DNA from: Taudactylus pleione
Taxonomy: Eukaryota > Chordata > Amphibia > Anura > Myobatrachidae
NCBI GenBank assembly: GCA_031769625.1
Contig: JAUIMM010000689.1
Coordinates: 193,501 to 257,500 of the forward strand
Reading direction: 5' to 3'
DNA: 64,000 bases
A program made the translations under genes and the position numbers. Below the pieces are notes generated by a model. It was not told where the DNA came from. It saw only the letters and a program-made list of their open reading frames with translations, and did no database searches. Positions within the stretch are counted from its first letter, which is position 1. The number at the start of each line of letters is the position of its first letter. Shown here piece after piece: positions 1 to 10,439 of the stretch.

Positions 1-284
1 CCCTCTGACATCATCAGTGATGTCAGTGGGGAGCTTCCTGCTCGATCAGAGCAGGAAGCTCCCTGGGGCTTAAGGTTGACGAGACCGTACCTTAGGGTCT
101 CGTCGTAAGCCCCGATGGTCGCGATGGTCTTGACCATCGCGACCATCACCCTTGACGGTCGTTAGAGCTGTGGGTGTTAACCCACAGCCTAACGACCGTC
201 ATGGAGGCGGCCGTTCAGGATGCAAGAGGCCGCCCTGTTTCAGAACGACCGCTTGCATCCTACGTTTACCTCTGAATGAGGCCC
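1..284 (-). mobile_element. Hairpin-chain miniature element, copy 1 (cut by window edge)
   Basis: The sequence is a run of adjacent inverted repeats: 29-43/49-63 (15-bp perfect arms, loop 5), an arm pair around 64-113 ending in gtaagcccc, 114-129/132-147 (16-bp perfect, loop tt), about 152-203 (outer gacggtcg / cgaccgtc) and about 207-235 (ggcggcc / ggccgcc). It ends at 284 with gaatgaggccc, a variant of the GGGCCTGATTCAG end used by the Harbinger family here. Order and inner cores match the reverse complement of the 1106-1655 copy, so this is a diverged member in the opposite orientation. The left half lies outside the window. Confidence 0.8.
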
Positions 285-489
285 AGAATACCTCTATTTG
301 AAGTGAAGTATTTTTATGATAGAAATACATAGCAATATGTCCACTTCAAATTCAAATAGCTAACAAAAAACAGCAAGATATCAACAAACATCATCCACTT
401 TCAAAACAAATTATATATATATTTAATTTGATTAATTAATTACTCAACATAAATGTTCAATTTACAGGCAAACATGTTTATATTCTGTA

Positions 490-537
<48 letters not shown>

Positions 538-928
538 GGATGTGCAGGCTCGGATTCGTTCGGATTTTCCCGCCAATTTTGGATTTTTGCCGCCAAAAAT
601 CTGGTCTCAGAAAGAGGCAAAATATCATTTTTCATGGACAAACATCATCTGTATCACGTCTGTGTCACTTTCCTCATCAATTGATGTGGTTGGTCCTTCC
701 TTAGCAGTTAAAGAATCCCTTTTAATTTGTTTCCTACAGTTATCACAACTCATTTGATCACTATTGACCTGTAGTTTAATAATCCATGGTAGCATCTTCC
801 TTAATTGATTTTTTACTACTGCTGTGTCCTTTAATATGAAATGGGTTGCAGTACTGAGTCTTGATGTACTTTTTATCCATTTGTCACGTTCTTGATCAAA
901 CTGCCACTATTCACTGTATTAGATAAAC
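285..928. other. No gene seen; AT-rich with a (TA)n tract
   Basis: I see no conserved coding sequence. The short reading frames over 440-757 come from a dinucleotide tract and its flank and have no family resemblance. Confidence 0.6.
488..534. repeat. (TA)n microsatellite
   Basis: An alternating TA tract of roughly 45 bp, directly visible. Confidence 0.95.
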
Positions 929-1090
929 CAGTTTCCCAAACGTGGTCTTCAAGGCACCCCAACAGTTCAGGTTATAGAGATATCCATGGTTAAGCACAGG
1001 TGGTTAAATCAAACTGACTGTGGTCAAGTATGGATATCCTTAAAATTCAGACTGTTAGGGTGCCCTGAGGATAGAGCTTGGGAACCTCTG
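929..1090. mobile_element. hAT-type miniature element, 162 bp
   Basis: Ends are inverted: cagtttcccaaac on the left and cttgggaacctctg on the right, with further subterminal pairing (aaggcacccc against agggtgccct). It is flanked by a perfect 8-bp duplication AGATAAAC at 921-928 and 1091-1098. Eight-base duplications and CA-starting ends of this kind are typical of the hAT superfamily. Non-coding. Confidence 0.85.
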
Positions 1091-1105
1091 AGATAAACTG
1101 TCATA

Positions 1106-1655
1106 GGGCTTGATTCAGAGCCGGACGCTCTGATAAGAGTGCTCGCTCTAAATCAGGGCCCTTCTACCTCTTATTGGAGCGGCCTCCTGGCCGCTCGCAT
1201 AGCTGTGGGTGACCACCCACAGCTTATGCAGGCGGCAAAAAAGATGGTCGCGATGGTCAAGACCATCGCGACCATCGGGCTTGCGACGAGACCCTGCGGT
1301 AGGGTCTCGCTGCCGCAAGCCCAGGAGTGCTTTTGGCTCTATCAGAGCCAAAAGCACTCCCACTGACATCACTAGTGATGTCAGTGGGGCCGGCCCCAGA
1401 CGGTAGGTGTTCCCATGGGAACGCCTCCGTCTGGGCAGCAGCGCCTCCACCACGCCCACCACAGGGGGCGTGCTGTCAATCAACATCGACAGCACGCCCC
1501 CTTTGGTGCGAGACCCATAGCGACAGCTTGGCCGTCGCTATTCGGGTCTCGCACATGCGCACGACGGAGCTCCCTCCGTCGTGCGCATGCGCACTAGGGC
1601 ACCATCGACCCACTTGGGATTGCTCAGCGCTCGCGAGCGGGTCATAATCAGGCCC
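1106..1655 (+). mobile_element. Hairpin-chain miniature element, copy 2 (complete, 550 bp)
   Basis: The element starts gggcttgattcag and ends ataatcaggccc between 3-bp duplications ATA (1103-1105, 1656-1658). About twelve inverted repeats fill it end to end: 1111-1153 (imperfect), about 1171-1190, about 1197-1229, 1243-1258/1261-1276 (16/16), about 1278-1322, 1324-1340/1344-1360 (17/17), 1359-1373/1374-1388 (zero loop), about 1396-1435, 1463-1477/1488-1502 (15/15), about 1506-1552, 1554-1569/1574-1589 (16/16) and about 1607-1643. There is little spacer between them. No coding potential. Ends, duplication length and similarity to neighbours suggest mobilisation by a Harbinger transposase (inference). 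Confidence 0.88.
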
Positions 1656-1658
1656 ATA

Positions 1659-2594
1659 GTCTCTTGTATCATACTTGCCTACTCTCCCGAAATGACTGGG
1701 AGCCTCATGAAAGTTGGGTGGTGCTCCTGGCCCCCCCGGGGAAGCAGGAAAGTCTCCCAACTGGCTGCCTACCGCTTTCTCCAGACCCCCTGATGCTGAA
1801 TCACATAATCATGGCCCTGGCCCCTGCTACATAATGACATTAATCTCCACTTTGTAGCAGTGGCGGGACATGCCCCACGCATCACTTCTAATGCTGAGTA
1901 ATATCTGTAGGTATGCCCCCTATGCCATGCTACACCTCCCTGCTATGCCAATCTAGCTGCCCCCTGCCAAAGGCAAGCATGTTTTGTATCACTAGTTCTC
2001 AATGCAGAAGCTGCAGCCAGACTGAGTGGTGCAAACATCGATGGTTCACCATAGATTGTTATTGTACCATCGATGGTTATCACTGACAGTACCATCGATG
2101 GAAACCCACTGATGACCATCCCTAGAACACAGAGAGAGACACTACAAGACCAGTCTGAACTTGCCAGTTGCATGGTTAGTGCAAGAAGGTTTCAACTGCC
2201 GTACTTTTTTTTTTACTCCTGTTTATAAAAAGGCTTCTCAAAATGAAAGTTTTACCAAAGAAAGATTGTATTTAAGTGTATAACATACTTTATGTACAAA
2301 CAAATTAAACATACACTTTTTTAGATATTCAAGGTCAAAGGTTACGTCATGGAAATTTAAAGTGAATATTTAAATATAGAATATTTTTAATGAAAACTAT
2401 GGTCCCTTCGGTTTAAAACAAGACCAACATGAAAGTTCTACCACAATTAGAAGCAAAGTTATGATTCGTTTTAGTTGACCTTGCAAGCATAAATTAAAAT
2501 TTTCTTGTCATGTTTGCATGCCTGTAGCATGAACACGGTGTATCACTGAGGGCTACAATTTTACATATGAATGTTACTTTATGCTGTCTATCAC
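1659..2594. other. No gene seen
   Basis: Unique-looking sequence. A short accatcgatgg palindrome recurs three times between 2036 and 2106, perhaps a remnant of a small inverted-repeat element; nothing else is recognisable. Confidence 0.5.
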
Positions 2595-2599
2595 CCTAC

Positions 2600-3870
2600 T
2601 GTTACAAGTCGCGGTCACGACTTGACACTTTCTGACAGTATGTACAGACAGGACGGGGTTACTCCAGTTCTTCCTGTTGCTAGGGGATCGGCACGCCTCA
2701 GGAAGTGTATTCCACAAGTGCAAACCTGATTGGGACTTCAGCCTATTTATACTCACTGATCTATTGCACCTGTGCCGACTATAGAGTGTCTGTGAGTTCC
2801 CTCGGCCTGGCTGCAGAGTCAGGTTGTTCCTGTTCTCCTGTTCACTGAACTCCCACATGGCTTCCTAGCCTTATCTAGCAGCCCTGTGCTGCCATCTGCT
2901 CAGCTATCTCCAAATGGCTTCCTAGCCGCATCTAGCAGCTCCCGTACTGCCAACGTTCACCATACGGCTTCCTAGCCACTCCAAGTAGCTCCCGTGCTAC
3001 CACCAATCTCCAAACGGCTTCCTAGCCGCACCAAGTAGCTCCTGTGCTACCACCAATCTCCAAACGGCTACACAGCCGCATCAAGCAGCTCCCGTGCTGC
3101 CAACGTCCACCATACGACTTCCTAGCCGCACCAAGTGGCTCCCGTGCTACCACCATTCTTCATTTGGCTTCGAGGCAGCTTCAAGCAGCTCCTGTACTGC
3201 AACATTGGCACACTTGGCACACATCGGCTCTCAAAGCCATTTTCTTACCCTAGACTGTTATCTACGGCAATTGCCGCAACATCGGCACCATCACTGCAAC
3301 ATCGGCACACTTGCCGCACCATCGGCTCTCAAAGCCATATTCATACCCTAGACTGTTTATCTACGGCAATTGCCACAACATCGGCACCATCGCTGCAACA
3401 TCGCACACTTGCCGCACCTTTGGCTCTCAAAGCCATTTGCTTGCCCTAGACTGTTTATCTACGGCTATTACTGCACCAGTGGCACAATTGCCACACCATC
3501 GGCATAATTGCTGCACCATCGGCATTATTGCCGCACCATCAGCATAATTGCTGCACCATCGGAACAGATGCCACACCATCGGCTCCCAAGCCATTGTCCT
3601 AAAACCAAACTGTACTCTCACAACATCCGTACCATCAATATCCTTATCATCATCAACTGTGTCAGTCCTAACTGTACATTCTTTACCTATTGAATTCCCT
3701 TGTATCTCCAAGTGAGCCACTACTACCTTGAGCATAAGTCCAGGCGGCCGCCTAAGTACCGGTGAATGTATCCTAGTTCTAAGGGAACAAGGGGTGGTTG
3801 TTATTGGCGGAAGATCTCGCTAGCTGGGTTCTTGTGGTGTCACATTGAGTAGGCATCGGAATTCGTAACA
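2600..3870 (+). repeat. 5' LTR of the chromovirus (1271 bp)
   Basis: Nearly the same as 9184-10428. The LTR is itself largely tandem repeats. Units of about 54 bp containing gcttcctagccgca and agctcccgtgct run from about 2840 to 3190, and units of about 24 bp containing ttgctgcaccatcggcat run from about 3460 to 3570. Confidence 0.93.
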
Positions 3871-3954
3871 TTATAGTCGGCCCAAAAAATAATAGTTAAT
3901 ACACTAGGATATAGTTACAGAAAGTGTCATGTCAGACTTATAACCTCTGCTGTC

Positions 3955-4790
3955 ATGGAGCAGGGACAGAATCTTGCTCAGATGCTTGCAGTCCAGATCC
4001 AAACTCTTACCCAGAAAGTCCAGGAACTCACTATACGAGTTGAAGAGAACCGTTCTCCTGTGCATGCAGCTCCTCATCAAGAACCTAAGATGAATTTGCC
4101 AGATCGATGTTCTGGGGATCGCTGACTTTCGTGAAAGTTGCAAGCTCTATTTATGACTTCATCCGGCCTCTTCGGGGACACCGTTGCAACAAGTTTGACT
4201 GGTAATCTCTCTCCTTTAGGGAGACCCACAGACTTGGGCCTTTGGTCTGCCTTCTACTCATGCAGCATTACAGTCAGTGGAGGCTTTCTTTATAGCCTTG
4301 GGCCTATTGTATGACGACCCGGACCATGCTGCTTTGGCTGAGTCCAAATTGCATGCTCTCAAACAGGGCCAGAAGGCAGCAGAGGATTACTCATCAGAGT
4401 TCCGCAGATGGGCTACTGACTCCAGTTGGAACGACCTGGCTTTACGTAGATAATATTATCTTGGTCTTTTTGAGGCCATCAAGGACATCCTTGTGCAACA
4501 TTCACCTTCTGAGTCCTTGGATGACCTCATGCAACAAGCCATAAGGATTGGCCGGCGGTTACGGGAATGCAAATGTGAACAAGATCTTCCCGTCAGATCG
4601 CCTTGTTCTCCTGCTTGGGTTCCATCCTCGGTCACAGAGCAACCTATGCAGATTGGCGCCTCTCGCCTATCATCAGTATAGAGATGCAGAAGATGGTCTC
4701 TTGGCCTCTGTATGTACTGCGGTGACAAGGGGCACAAGGTGAATAACTGTCCACTCAGACCGGTAAAAGACAAGCCCTAAGTGTTCGAGA
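3955..4790 (+). pseudogene. gag: Chromovirus gag, broken
   Basis: The structural polyprotein gene begins near ATG 3955 (MEQGQNLAQM). Gypsy-type capsid sequence follows in shifting frames, for example ALAESKLHALKQGQKAAEDY from about 4333. A CCHC zinc knuckle (CMYCGDKGHKVNNC) lies at 4709-4750; such knuckles bind the RNA genome during packaging. At least three frame changes are needed to read through (near 4125, 4310 and 4540), so no functional protein is made. Confidence 0.85.
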
Positions 4791-6515
4791 GGATTTGCAC
4801 TTAGGCCTGGCATCCATTTCCTCCAAAAATTCTATTTTAATTCCAGCAGTCATCCAGCTCGCCAATTGCACTTTGTCTACTTCAGCCTTCCTGGATAGCG
4901 GGGCAGCAGGCAATTTTATCATTTTCTTTTCTTTCGCACTCTGGGAGTACCAGCTGTCCTTTTGGAACAAGAAATTCCTATCTGTGGTCTAGACGGGGTT
5001 TTGATTTCATCAGGTCATGTGAAGTTTAAGACACCTCCTCTCCGTTTATCGGTGGGTTCCTTACACTCGGAGACTTTGTCTTATTATCTCCTCCATTGTC
5101 CCTTGGCTCCTGTGGTTCTGGGTTTTTCATGGTTTAGGAAACATAATCCCGTGATTGATTGGCAATCCGGTGAGATAATCAGATGGAGTCAGGCCTGTCA
5201 GAATCATTGTTTCACCATGTCTATTTGGTCCGTACTTGCTACCATTGCTGAGACATCTCTAGCGATTCTGCTTCAGTACTGGGATTACGCTGACTTTTTC
5301 TCCAAAAAACTTGCAGATGTTCTTCCTCCACATAGATCTTATGATTGTGCCATCAACTTGATTCCAGATGCCAAGTTACCCAAAGGCCGGTTGTATTCCC
5401 TTTCTATACCGGAGGACAAAACTATGATAGGGTACATTGAGGATGCCTTGGCTAAAGGATTCATCCATCCCTCAAAATCACCATTGGGAGTTGTTTTTTT
5501 TCTTTGTGGGTAAGATGGATGGATCTCTTCATCCCTGTATTGAATACAGAGGACTTAACAACATAACGGTAAAAAATTCATATCCGTTACCTCTCATTCT
5601 GGTACTGTTTGATCAACTGCGTCAGGCTAATGTCTTCTCCAAGATTGACCTCCGAGGGGCATACAACCTGATACGAATCAAGAGTGAAGACGAGTGGAAA
5701 ATGGCCTTCAGTACTCATTCCGGACACTACAAGTATCTAGTCATGCCGTTTGGCTTATCCAATGCCCCAGCTGTGTTTCAGGACCTGATTAATGACATTC
5801 TTCGGGAGTTTTTGGGGGTGTTTGTGGTCGTATATCTGGACAACATCCTCATTTTTTCTCATTCACTGGATCAACATCATCACCATGTACAACAGGTTCT
5901 TTAAAAATTGTGGGAGAACCATCTGTACGCCAAGTTGGAAAAATGTGAATTTGACGTCGCTCAGGTTTCTTTTCTGGGGTATACAATCTTGTCCTAGGGA
6001 TTTTCAATGGATCATGGAAAAGTCAAGGCCATACTTAAGTGGGACCAAAAAACTTCCCTTAAGGCCATCCAGTAGTTCCTCTGCCTTTCTAACTATTACT
6101 GCCGATTTATTGAATCCTTTTCCAGCATTGTGGTACCCATTGTTAATCTGACCAAGAAAGGAGCAGATACTTTAAACTGGCCAATTGAGGTGATCCAGTC
6201 TTTCAAAACTCTCAAGGTTGCTTTCACTCAGGCACCTGTTCTTCGACATCCTGATCCTTACCTTTCCTTTTATCTTAGAGGTAGATGCCTATGATGTAGG
6301 AACTGGAGCTGTTTTGTCACAGAAAGACTCTACAGATAGTAAGTTGCACCCATGTGCATTCTTTTCTCGCAAATTTTCCTCTGCTGAATGCAATTATGAT
6401 GTAGGAATCGAGAATTACTAGCTATTAAATGGGCTTTCGCAGACTGGGGACAAAGGCTGGAGGGGGCCAAACACCAAATTTTGGTTCTTACAGACCACAA
6501 GAACCTTTCCTACAT
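4791..6515 (+). pseudogene. pol: Chromovirus pol, 5' part: protease, reverse transcriptase, start of RNase H
   Basis: An aspartic protease motif (FLDSGAAGNFI) lies near 4888-4920. Reverse transcriptase follows in two overlapping frames, 4962-5513 and 5437-5904. It has the [13 protein letters not shown] and [13 protein letters not shown] blocks and a catalytic box that reads YLDN (5833-5844) where the family has YLDD, so one metal-binding Asp is lost. The start of RNase H ([18 protein letters not shown]) is near 6270-6330. Frameshifts at about 5500 and 5900 and a stop near 6420 are present. At 6515 the frame is cut by the nested insertion and resumes at 7627. Confidence 0.9.
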
Positions 6516-6518
6516 TCA

Positions 6519-7029
6519 GGGCCTAATTCAGACCCGCTCGCAAGCGCTGAGCGCTCGCAATCGGGTCGATGTTGGCCAAGTGCGCATGCGCACGACGGAG
6601 GCGGCTCCGTCGTGTGCATGCGCGAGTCCCGGATAGCGACGTACAAGCCGTCGCTCTGGGTCTCGCTACAAAAGGGGCGTGCTGTCGATGGTGATTGACA
6701 GCATGCCCCCTTTGGTGGGCATGGGGGGCGTGGCTGCCCAGACGGAGGCATTCCCATGGGAACGCCTACCATCTGGGGCCGGCCCCACTGACATCACAAG
6801 TGATGTCAGTGGGAGTGCTTTTCTCTGTGATAGAGCGAAAAGCACTCCAGGGCTTGCGGCAATGAAATCCTACCACAAGGGTCTCCGCAAGCCCATCTTT
6901 TTGGCCACTCGCTACAGCTGTGGGGGGTTACCCATAGCTATGCGAGCGGCCGGGAGGCCGCTCTAAAATTTCAGCAGGACAGCCCTAATTCAGAGCGAGC
7001 GCTCTGTCAGAGCGTCCGGCTCTGAATCA
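6519..7029 (-). mobile_element. Hairpin-chain miniature element, copy 3
   Basis: Reverse-complement relative of 1106-1655. Inverted repeats at 6531-6567, 6585-6600/6605-6620 (one mismatch), 6622-6665, 6675-6709, 6738-6776, 6785-6812 (13-bp perfect arms), about 6813-6847, about 6849-6893 (outer gggcttgcgg / ccgcaagccc), about 6908-6946, about 6944-6963 and about 6990-7030. The perfect 34-bp hairpin of copies 1 and 2 (gatggtcg...) is absent, leaving only catc at the equivalent place. The left duplication TCA is at 6516-6518; the right end merges into the next element. Confidence 0.87.
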
Positions 7030-7623
7030 GGGCCTGATTCAAAGCCGCTCATAAGCGTCCGCTCGTCCGCTCCGAGCGATGTTCGCACATCTATGCATGC
7101 GTATGGGTTGTAATGCGCATGCGCCAAACAGTCAGTGCGGTAGGAAATCGTGTGCTCGCAAAATAGCGAGTGCCTGCTAATTTGAGTGACAGAATGAGGC
7201 GTTTGTGGGTGGTAACAGGGGAAGGTGCTTGAAAACGGGGAGTGGAGATCCGAACGCAGGCATGCCAAACGGACAAAACGGGCGTTTTAAGGGTGTGCAT
7301 AATTAACAAAGCAGCGTGATCGACCACGTCACTTGGTTGTCTTTTAGCCTGAACTGCTCGCATGATTGGTAGGAAAATCCAACCACAAGCACTGCGAGCA
7401 GTTCAGACGCCTTTCGATGTACTTGATTAATCTAATAAATAGCGGAGATGACGTATGATGCGAACGGCCAGGGGGCGTCTTTACAAAATAGCGAGCGCAT
7501 ATTTTGTTCGGTCACTCAGACAGAGGCGTCAACAGACTGCAAACAGCGAGCGCTCAATTTAAATAGCCAGCCCCTTTTTCTGAACGAGCGTCCGCAAATA
7601 GCGTCCGGCTCTGAATCAGGCCC
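7030..7623 (+). mobile_element. Harbinger-derived miniature element (about 594 bp)
   Basis: Begins gggcctgattcaa and ends ctgaatcaggccc; TCA follows at 7624-7626, matching TCA before 6519. It is the same family as 17025-17623 in the other orientation. The segment around 7185-7320 (gacagaatgaggcg..., ggtggtaacagggg, gtgcataattaa) resembles the left subterminal part of the full-length Harbinger at 24770-24870, so this looks like an internal-deletion derivative. A fold-back lies at about 7350-7406 (gaactgctcgc / gcgagcagttc). Non-coding. Confidence 0.85.
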
Positions 7624-7626
7624 TCA

Positions 7627-9165
7627 GTCCGCTAAAAGGTGGAATTCTCAGCAAGCACGTTGGGCTTTATTTTTTATGCGGTTCAACTTCCTCATCTCCT
7701 TCCGTCCTGGTTCCAAGAACATCAAGGCTGTCTCCCTTTCCAGGAGTTTTGGACCTAGTCAACAGATATCCAGGTCAGATGAATCTATCATTCCTGACTC
7801 TTTCTTCCACTGTGCACTCACCCGAAATCTGGCAGATCTCATTTGGGCATGTCAATTGGAAGCACCTCCGGAGAAGCCTTCTGGTCGATTGTTTGTCCCG
7901 GAGAAGTTTAGAAGAGCAGTTCTTCTGGATTTTCATGCCTCTCGAGTTGCTGGTCATCCTGGCATCAGTAAGACTGTAGAATTACTCTCCTGCTCTGTTT
8001 GGTGGCAGTCTTTGAACAAAGATGTGCGTGAATTTGTCTTGGCATGTGAGGTATGTGCCCATAATAAAACACCTCGGATGGCTCCTTCTGGTCTGTTACT
8101 TCTACTTTCCATACCTAGGAGACCCTGGACTCACATCGCCATGGATTTCATCGTTGACCTCCCACTATCTGCTCGATGTTCCATTATCTGGATGGTGGTG
8201 GACCGGTTTAGCAAAATGGCACACTTCATACCATTGCGAAAACTTCCTTCCGCTAAGGAACTCTCCAGCCTGTTTTTTCAACACTTTTTTTGGGTACATG
8301 GCTTACCGATGGATATCGTGTCAGATCGAGGATCACAATTTGTGGCACAGTTCTGGAGAGTGTTCTGTTCCTCTCTGGGCATTGAGCTTAGTCTTTCCTC
8401 AGGTTACCATCCCCAGTCGAATGGACAGACTGAGCGCGTTAATCAGTGTTTGGAACAATATCTACGCTGCTATGTTTCCAAGTGTCATAATGACTGGGTA
8501 TCTCATCTGCCGCTTCCTGAGTTTGCTTTTAATAATTCATGCCATTCTGCATCTTCTGTATCCCCATTCTTCTGTGTTACAGGAAAACATCCAAGGTCAA
8601 ATGCCTTCAACTCCAGATCACCAGCTTCTTCTTCTGTCTCTCGGCTCCGACACATTTGGGGCAAGGTTGATCAAAGCCTTCGGAAGGTATCTCTCTGCTC
8701 CAAAGAATCTGTTGACAAGCATCGGAGGTCGTGTTGTTTTAAGAAGGTGATTTGGTTTGTCTCTCCAGCAAAAACATCAAGCTCCGTCAGCCTACACAGA
8801 CGTTGGGTCCCAGATTTATTGGTCCATTCTGAATTATTTCACAGGTGAACCCAGTAGACTTCAAACTTCAATTGCCCAACTCTCTCCGTATGGATAATAC
8901 TTTCCATTGTTCCTTGCTCAAACCGGTCTTCTCTTCAGCCAAATTCAAACTCAGGTCCTCTTCCAGGCCTGCTTTGGTCATGGTCCATGGTCAATACGAG
9001 TTCATAGTGGAGAAAGTCTTTCCAGGGGTCGTCTACAATTTTTAGTCCAAGGGCTATGGTCCGGAGGAACGTTCCAGGGTTCCTGATTTTACATGCTCCC
9101 AGGTTGAGAAGATGCTTCTTTCAGGAGTTTCCAGACAAACCAGATTCTGGGGATTCTTCAACCCC
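7627..9165 (+). pseudogene. pol: Chromovirus pol, 3' part: rest of RNase H, integrase, chromodomain
   Basis: The frame 7448-8848 is chromovirus sequence from 7627 on. It carries an HHCC zinc-binding module (HASRVAGHPG and CEVCAHNK, about 7930-8075). The DDE core has catalytic Asp in HIAMDFIVDLP (about 8135-8165), Asp in VSDRGSQF (about 8320) and Glu in SNGQTERVNQ (about 8420), so all three residues are present. After a shift near 8750 the tail continues as 8845-9045 and 9056-9130. A chromodomain (YEFIVEKV...KGYGPEER) is split by a stop at about 9043. Integrase would insert the DNA copy; the chromodomain would bind histone tails. Confidence 0.9.
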
Positions 9166-9170
9166 GCGTC

Positions 9171-9180
9171 AAGGGGGGGG
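9171..9180 (+). promoter_or_regulatory. Polypurine tract of the chromovirus
   Basis: aagggggggg followed by tac lies immediately before the 3' LTR at 9184, the usual position for the plus-strand primer in reverse transcription. Confidence 0.8.
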
Positions 9181-9183
9181 TAC

Positions 9184-10428
9184 TGTTACAAGTCATGGTC
9201 ACGACTTGACACTTTCTGAAAGTATGCCCAGACAGGATGGGGTTACTCCAGTTCTTCCTGTTGCTAGGAGATCGGCATGCCTCAGGAAGTCATGTGTATT
9301 TCACAAGTGCAAACCTGATTGGGACTTCAGCCTTTTTATACTCACTGATCTATTGCACCTGTGCCGACTATAGAGTGTCTGTGAGTTCCCCCGGCCTGGC
9401 TGCAGAGTCAGGTTGTTCCTGTTCTCCTGTTCACTGAACTCCCACACGGCTTCCTAGCCGCATCTAGTAGCCCTGTGCTGCCGTCTGCTCTGCTATCTCC
9501 TATCGGCTTCCTAGCCGCATCTAGCAGCTCCCGTGCTGCCAATGTTCACCATACAGCTTCCTAGCCGCACCAAATAGCTCCTGTGCTACCACCAATCTCC
9601 AAATGGCTTCCAAGCCGCATCAAGCAGCTCCCGTTCTGCCAACATTCACCATACGGCTTCCTAGCCGCACCAAGTGGCTCCCGTGCTACCACCATTCTTC
9701 ATTTGGCTTCTTAGCCACTTCAAGCAGCTCCCATGCCACAACATCGGCATCATCGCTGCAACATTGGCACACTTGGCACACATCGGCTCTCAAAGCCATT
9801 TTCTTACCCTAGACTGTAATCTACGGCAATTGCCGCACATCGGCACCATCACTGCAACATCGGCACACTTGCCGCACCATCGGCTCTCAAAGCCATATTC
9901 ATACCCTAGACTGTTTATCTACGGCAATTGCCACAACATCGGCACCATCGCTGCAACATCGCACACTTGCCGCACCATTGGCTCTCAAAGCCATTTGCTT
10001 GCCCTAGACTGTTTATCTACGGCTATTACTGCACCATTGGCACAATTGCCGCACCATCAGCATAATTGCTGCACCATCGGCATTATTGCCGCACCATCAG
10101 CATAATTGCTGCACCATCGGCACAGATGCCACACCATCGGCTCCCAAGCCATTGTCCTAAAACCAAACTGTACTCTCACAACATCCGTACCATCAATATC
10201 CTTATCATCATCAACTGTGTCAGTCCTAACTGTACATTCTTTACCTATTGAATTCCCTTGTATCTCCATGTGAGCTGCTACTACCTTGAGCATAAGTCCA
10301 GGCGGCCGCCTAAGTACTGGTGAATGTATCCTAGTTCTAAGGGAACAATGGGTGGTTGTTATTGGCAATAGATCTTGCTAGCTGGGTTCTTGTGGTGTCA
10401 CATGGAGTAGGTATCGGAATTCGTAACA
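9184..10428 (+). repeat. 3' LTR of the chromovirus (1245 bp)
   Basis: Pairs with 2600-3870, with the same internal tandem repeats (about 9440-9720 and 10020-10135). It differs by scattered substitutions and a net 26 bp, so the insertion is not recent. Confidence 0.93.
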
Positions 10429-10439
10429 CCTACCTAATT

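Larger units (their letters stand above)
2600..10428 (+). mobile_element. Ty3/gypsy chromovirus (LTR retrotransposon), decayed, with nested insertions
   Basis: Two LTRs (2600-3870 and 9184-10428) begin tgttaca and end gtaaca, and are bracketed by a 5-bp target duplication CCTAC at 2595-2599 and 10429-10433. The order between them is gag with a zinc knuckle, protease, reverse transcriptase, RNase H, integrase and a C-terminal chromodomain, the order of vertebrate chromoviruses. A polypurine tract abuts the 3' LTR. No TGG-type primer site is obvious after the 5' LTR, which is followed by ttatagtcggccc. Pol is broken by a 1.1 kb insertion at 6519-7623. Excluding that insertion the element is about 6.7 kb. 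Several frameshifts and stops make it inactive. Confidence 0.93.

Noticed and set aside
440..757. Overlapping frames of 60-90 codons with runs of IYIYIY
   Set aside because: Products of the (TA)n microsatellite.
1139..1793. Several frames of 60-115 codons on both strands
   Set aside because: They lie across the hairpin-chain element; palindromic GC-rich DNA leaves both strands open by chance.
2036..2106. Three accatcgatgg palindromes as a regulatory array
   Set aside because: Too few and irregularly spaced; more likely a decayed small element.
3044..3735. Frames of 70-100 codons in the LTRs with repeating peptides
   Set aside because: Translations of the LTR tandem repeats, seen again in the other LTR; not genes.
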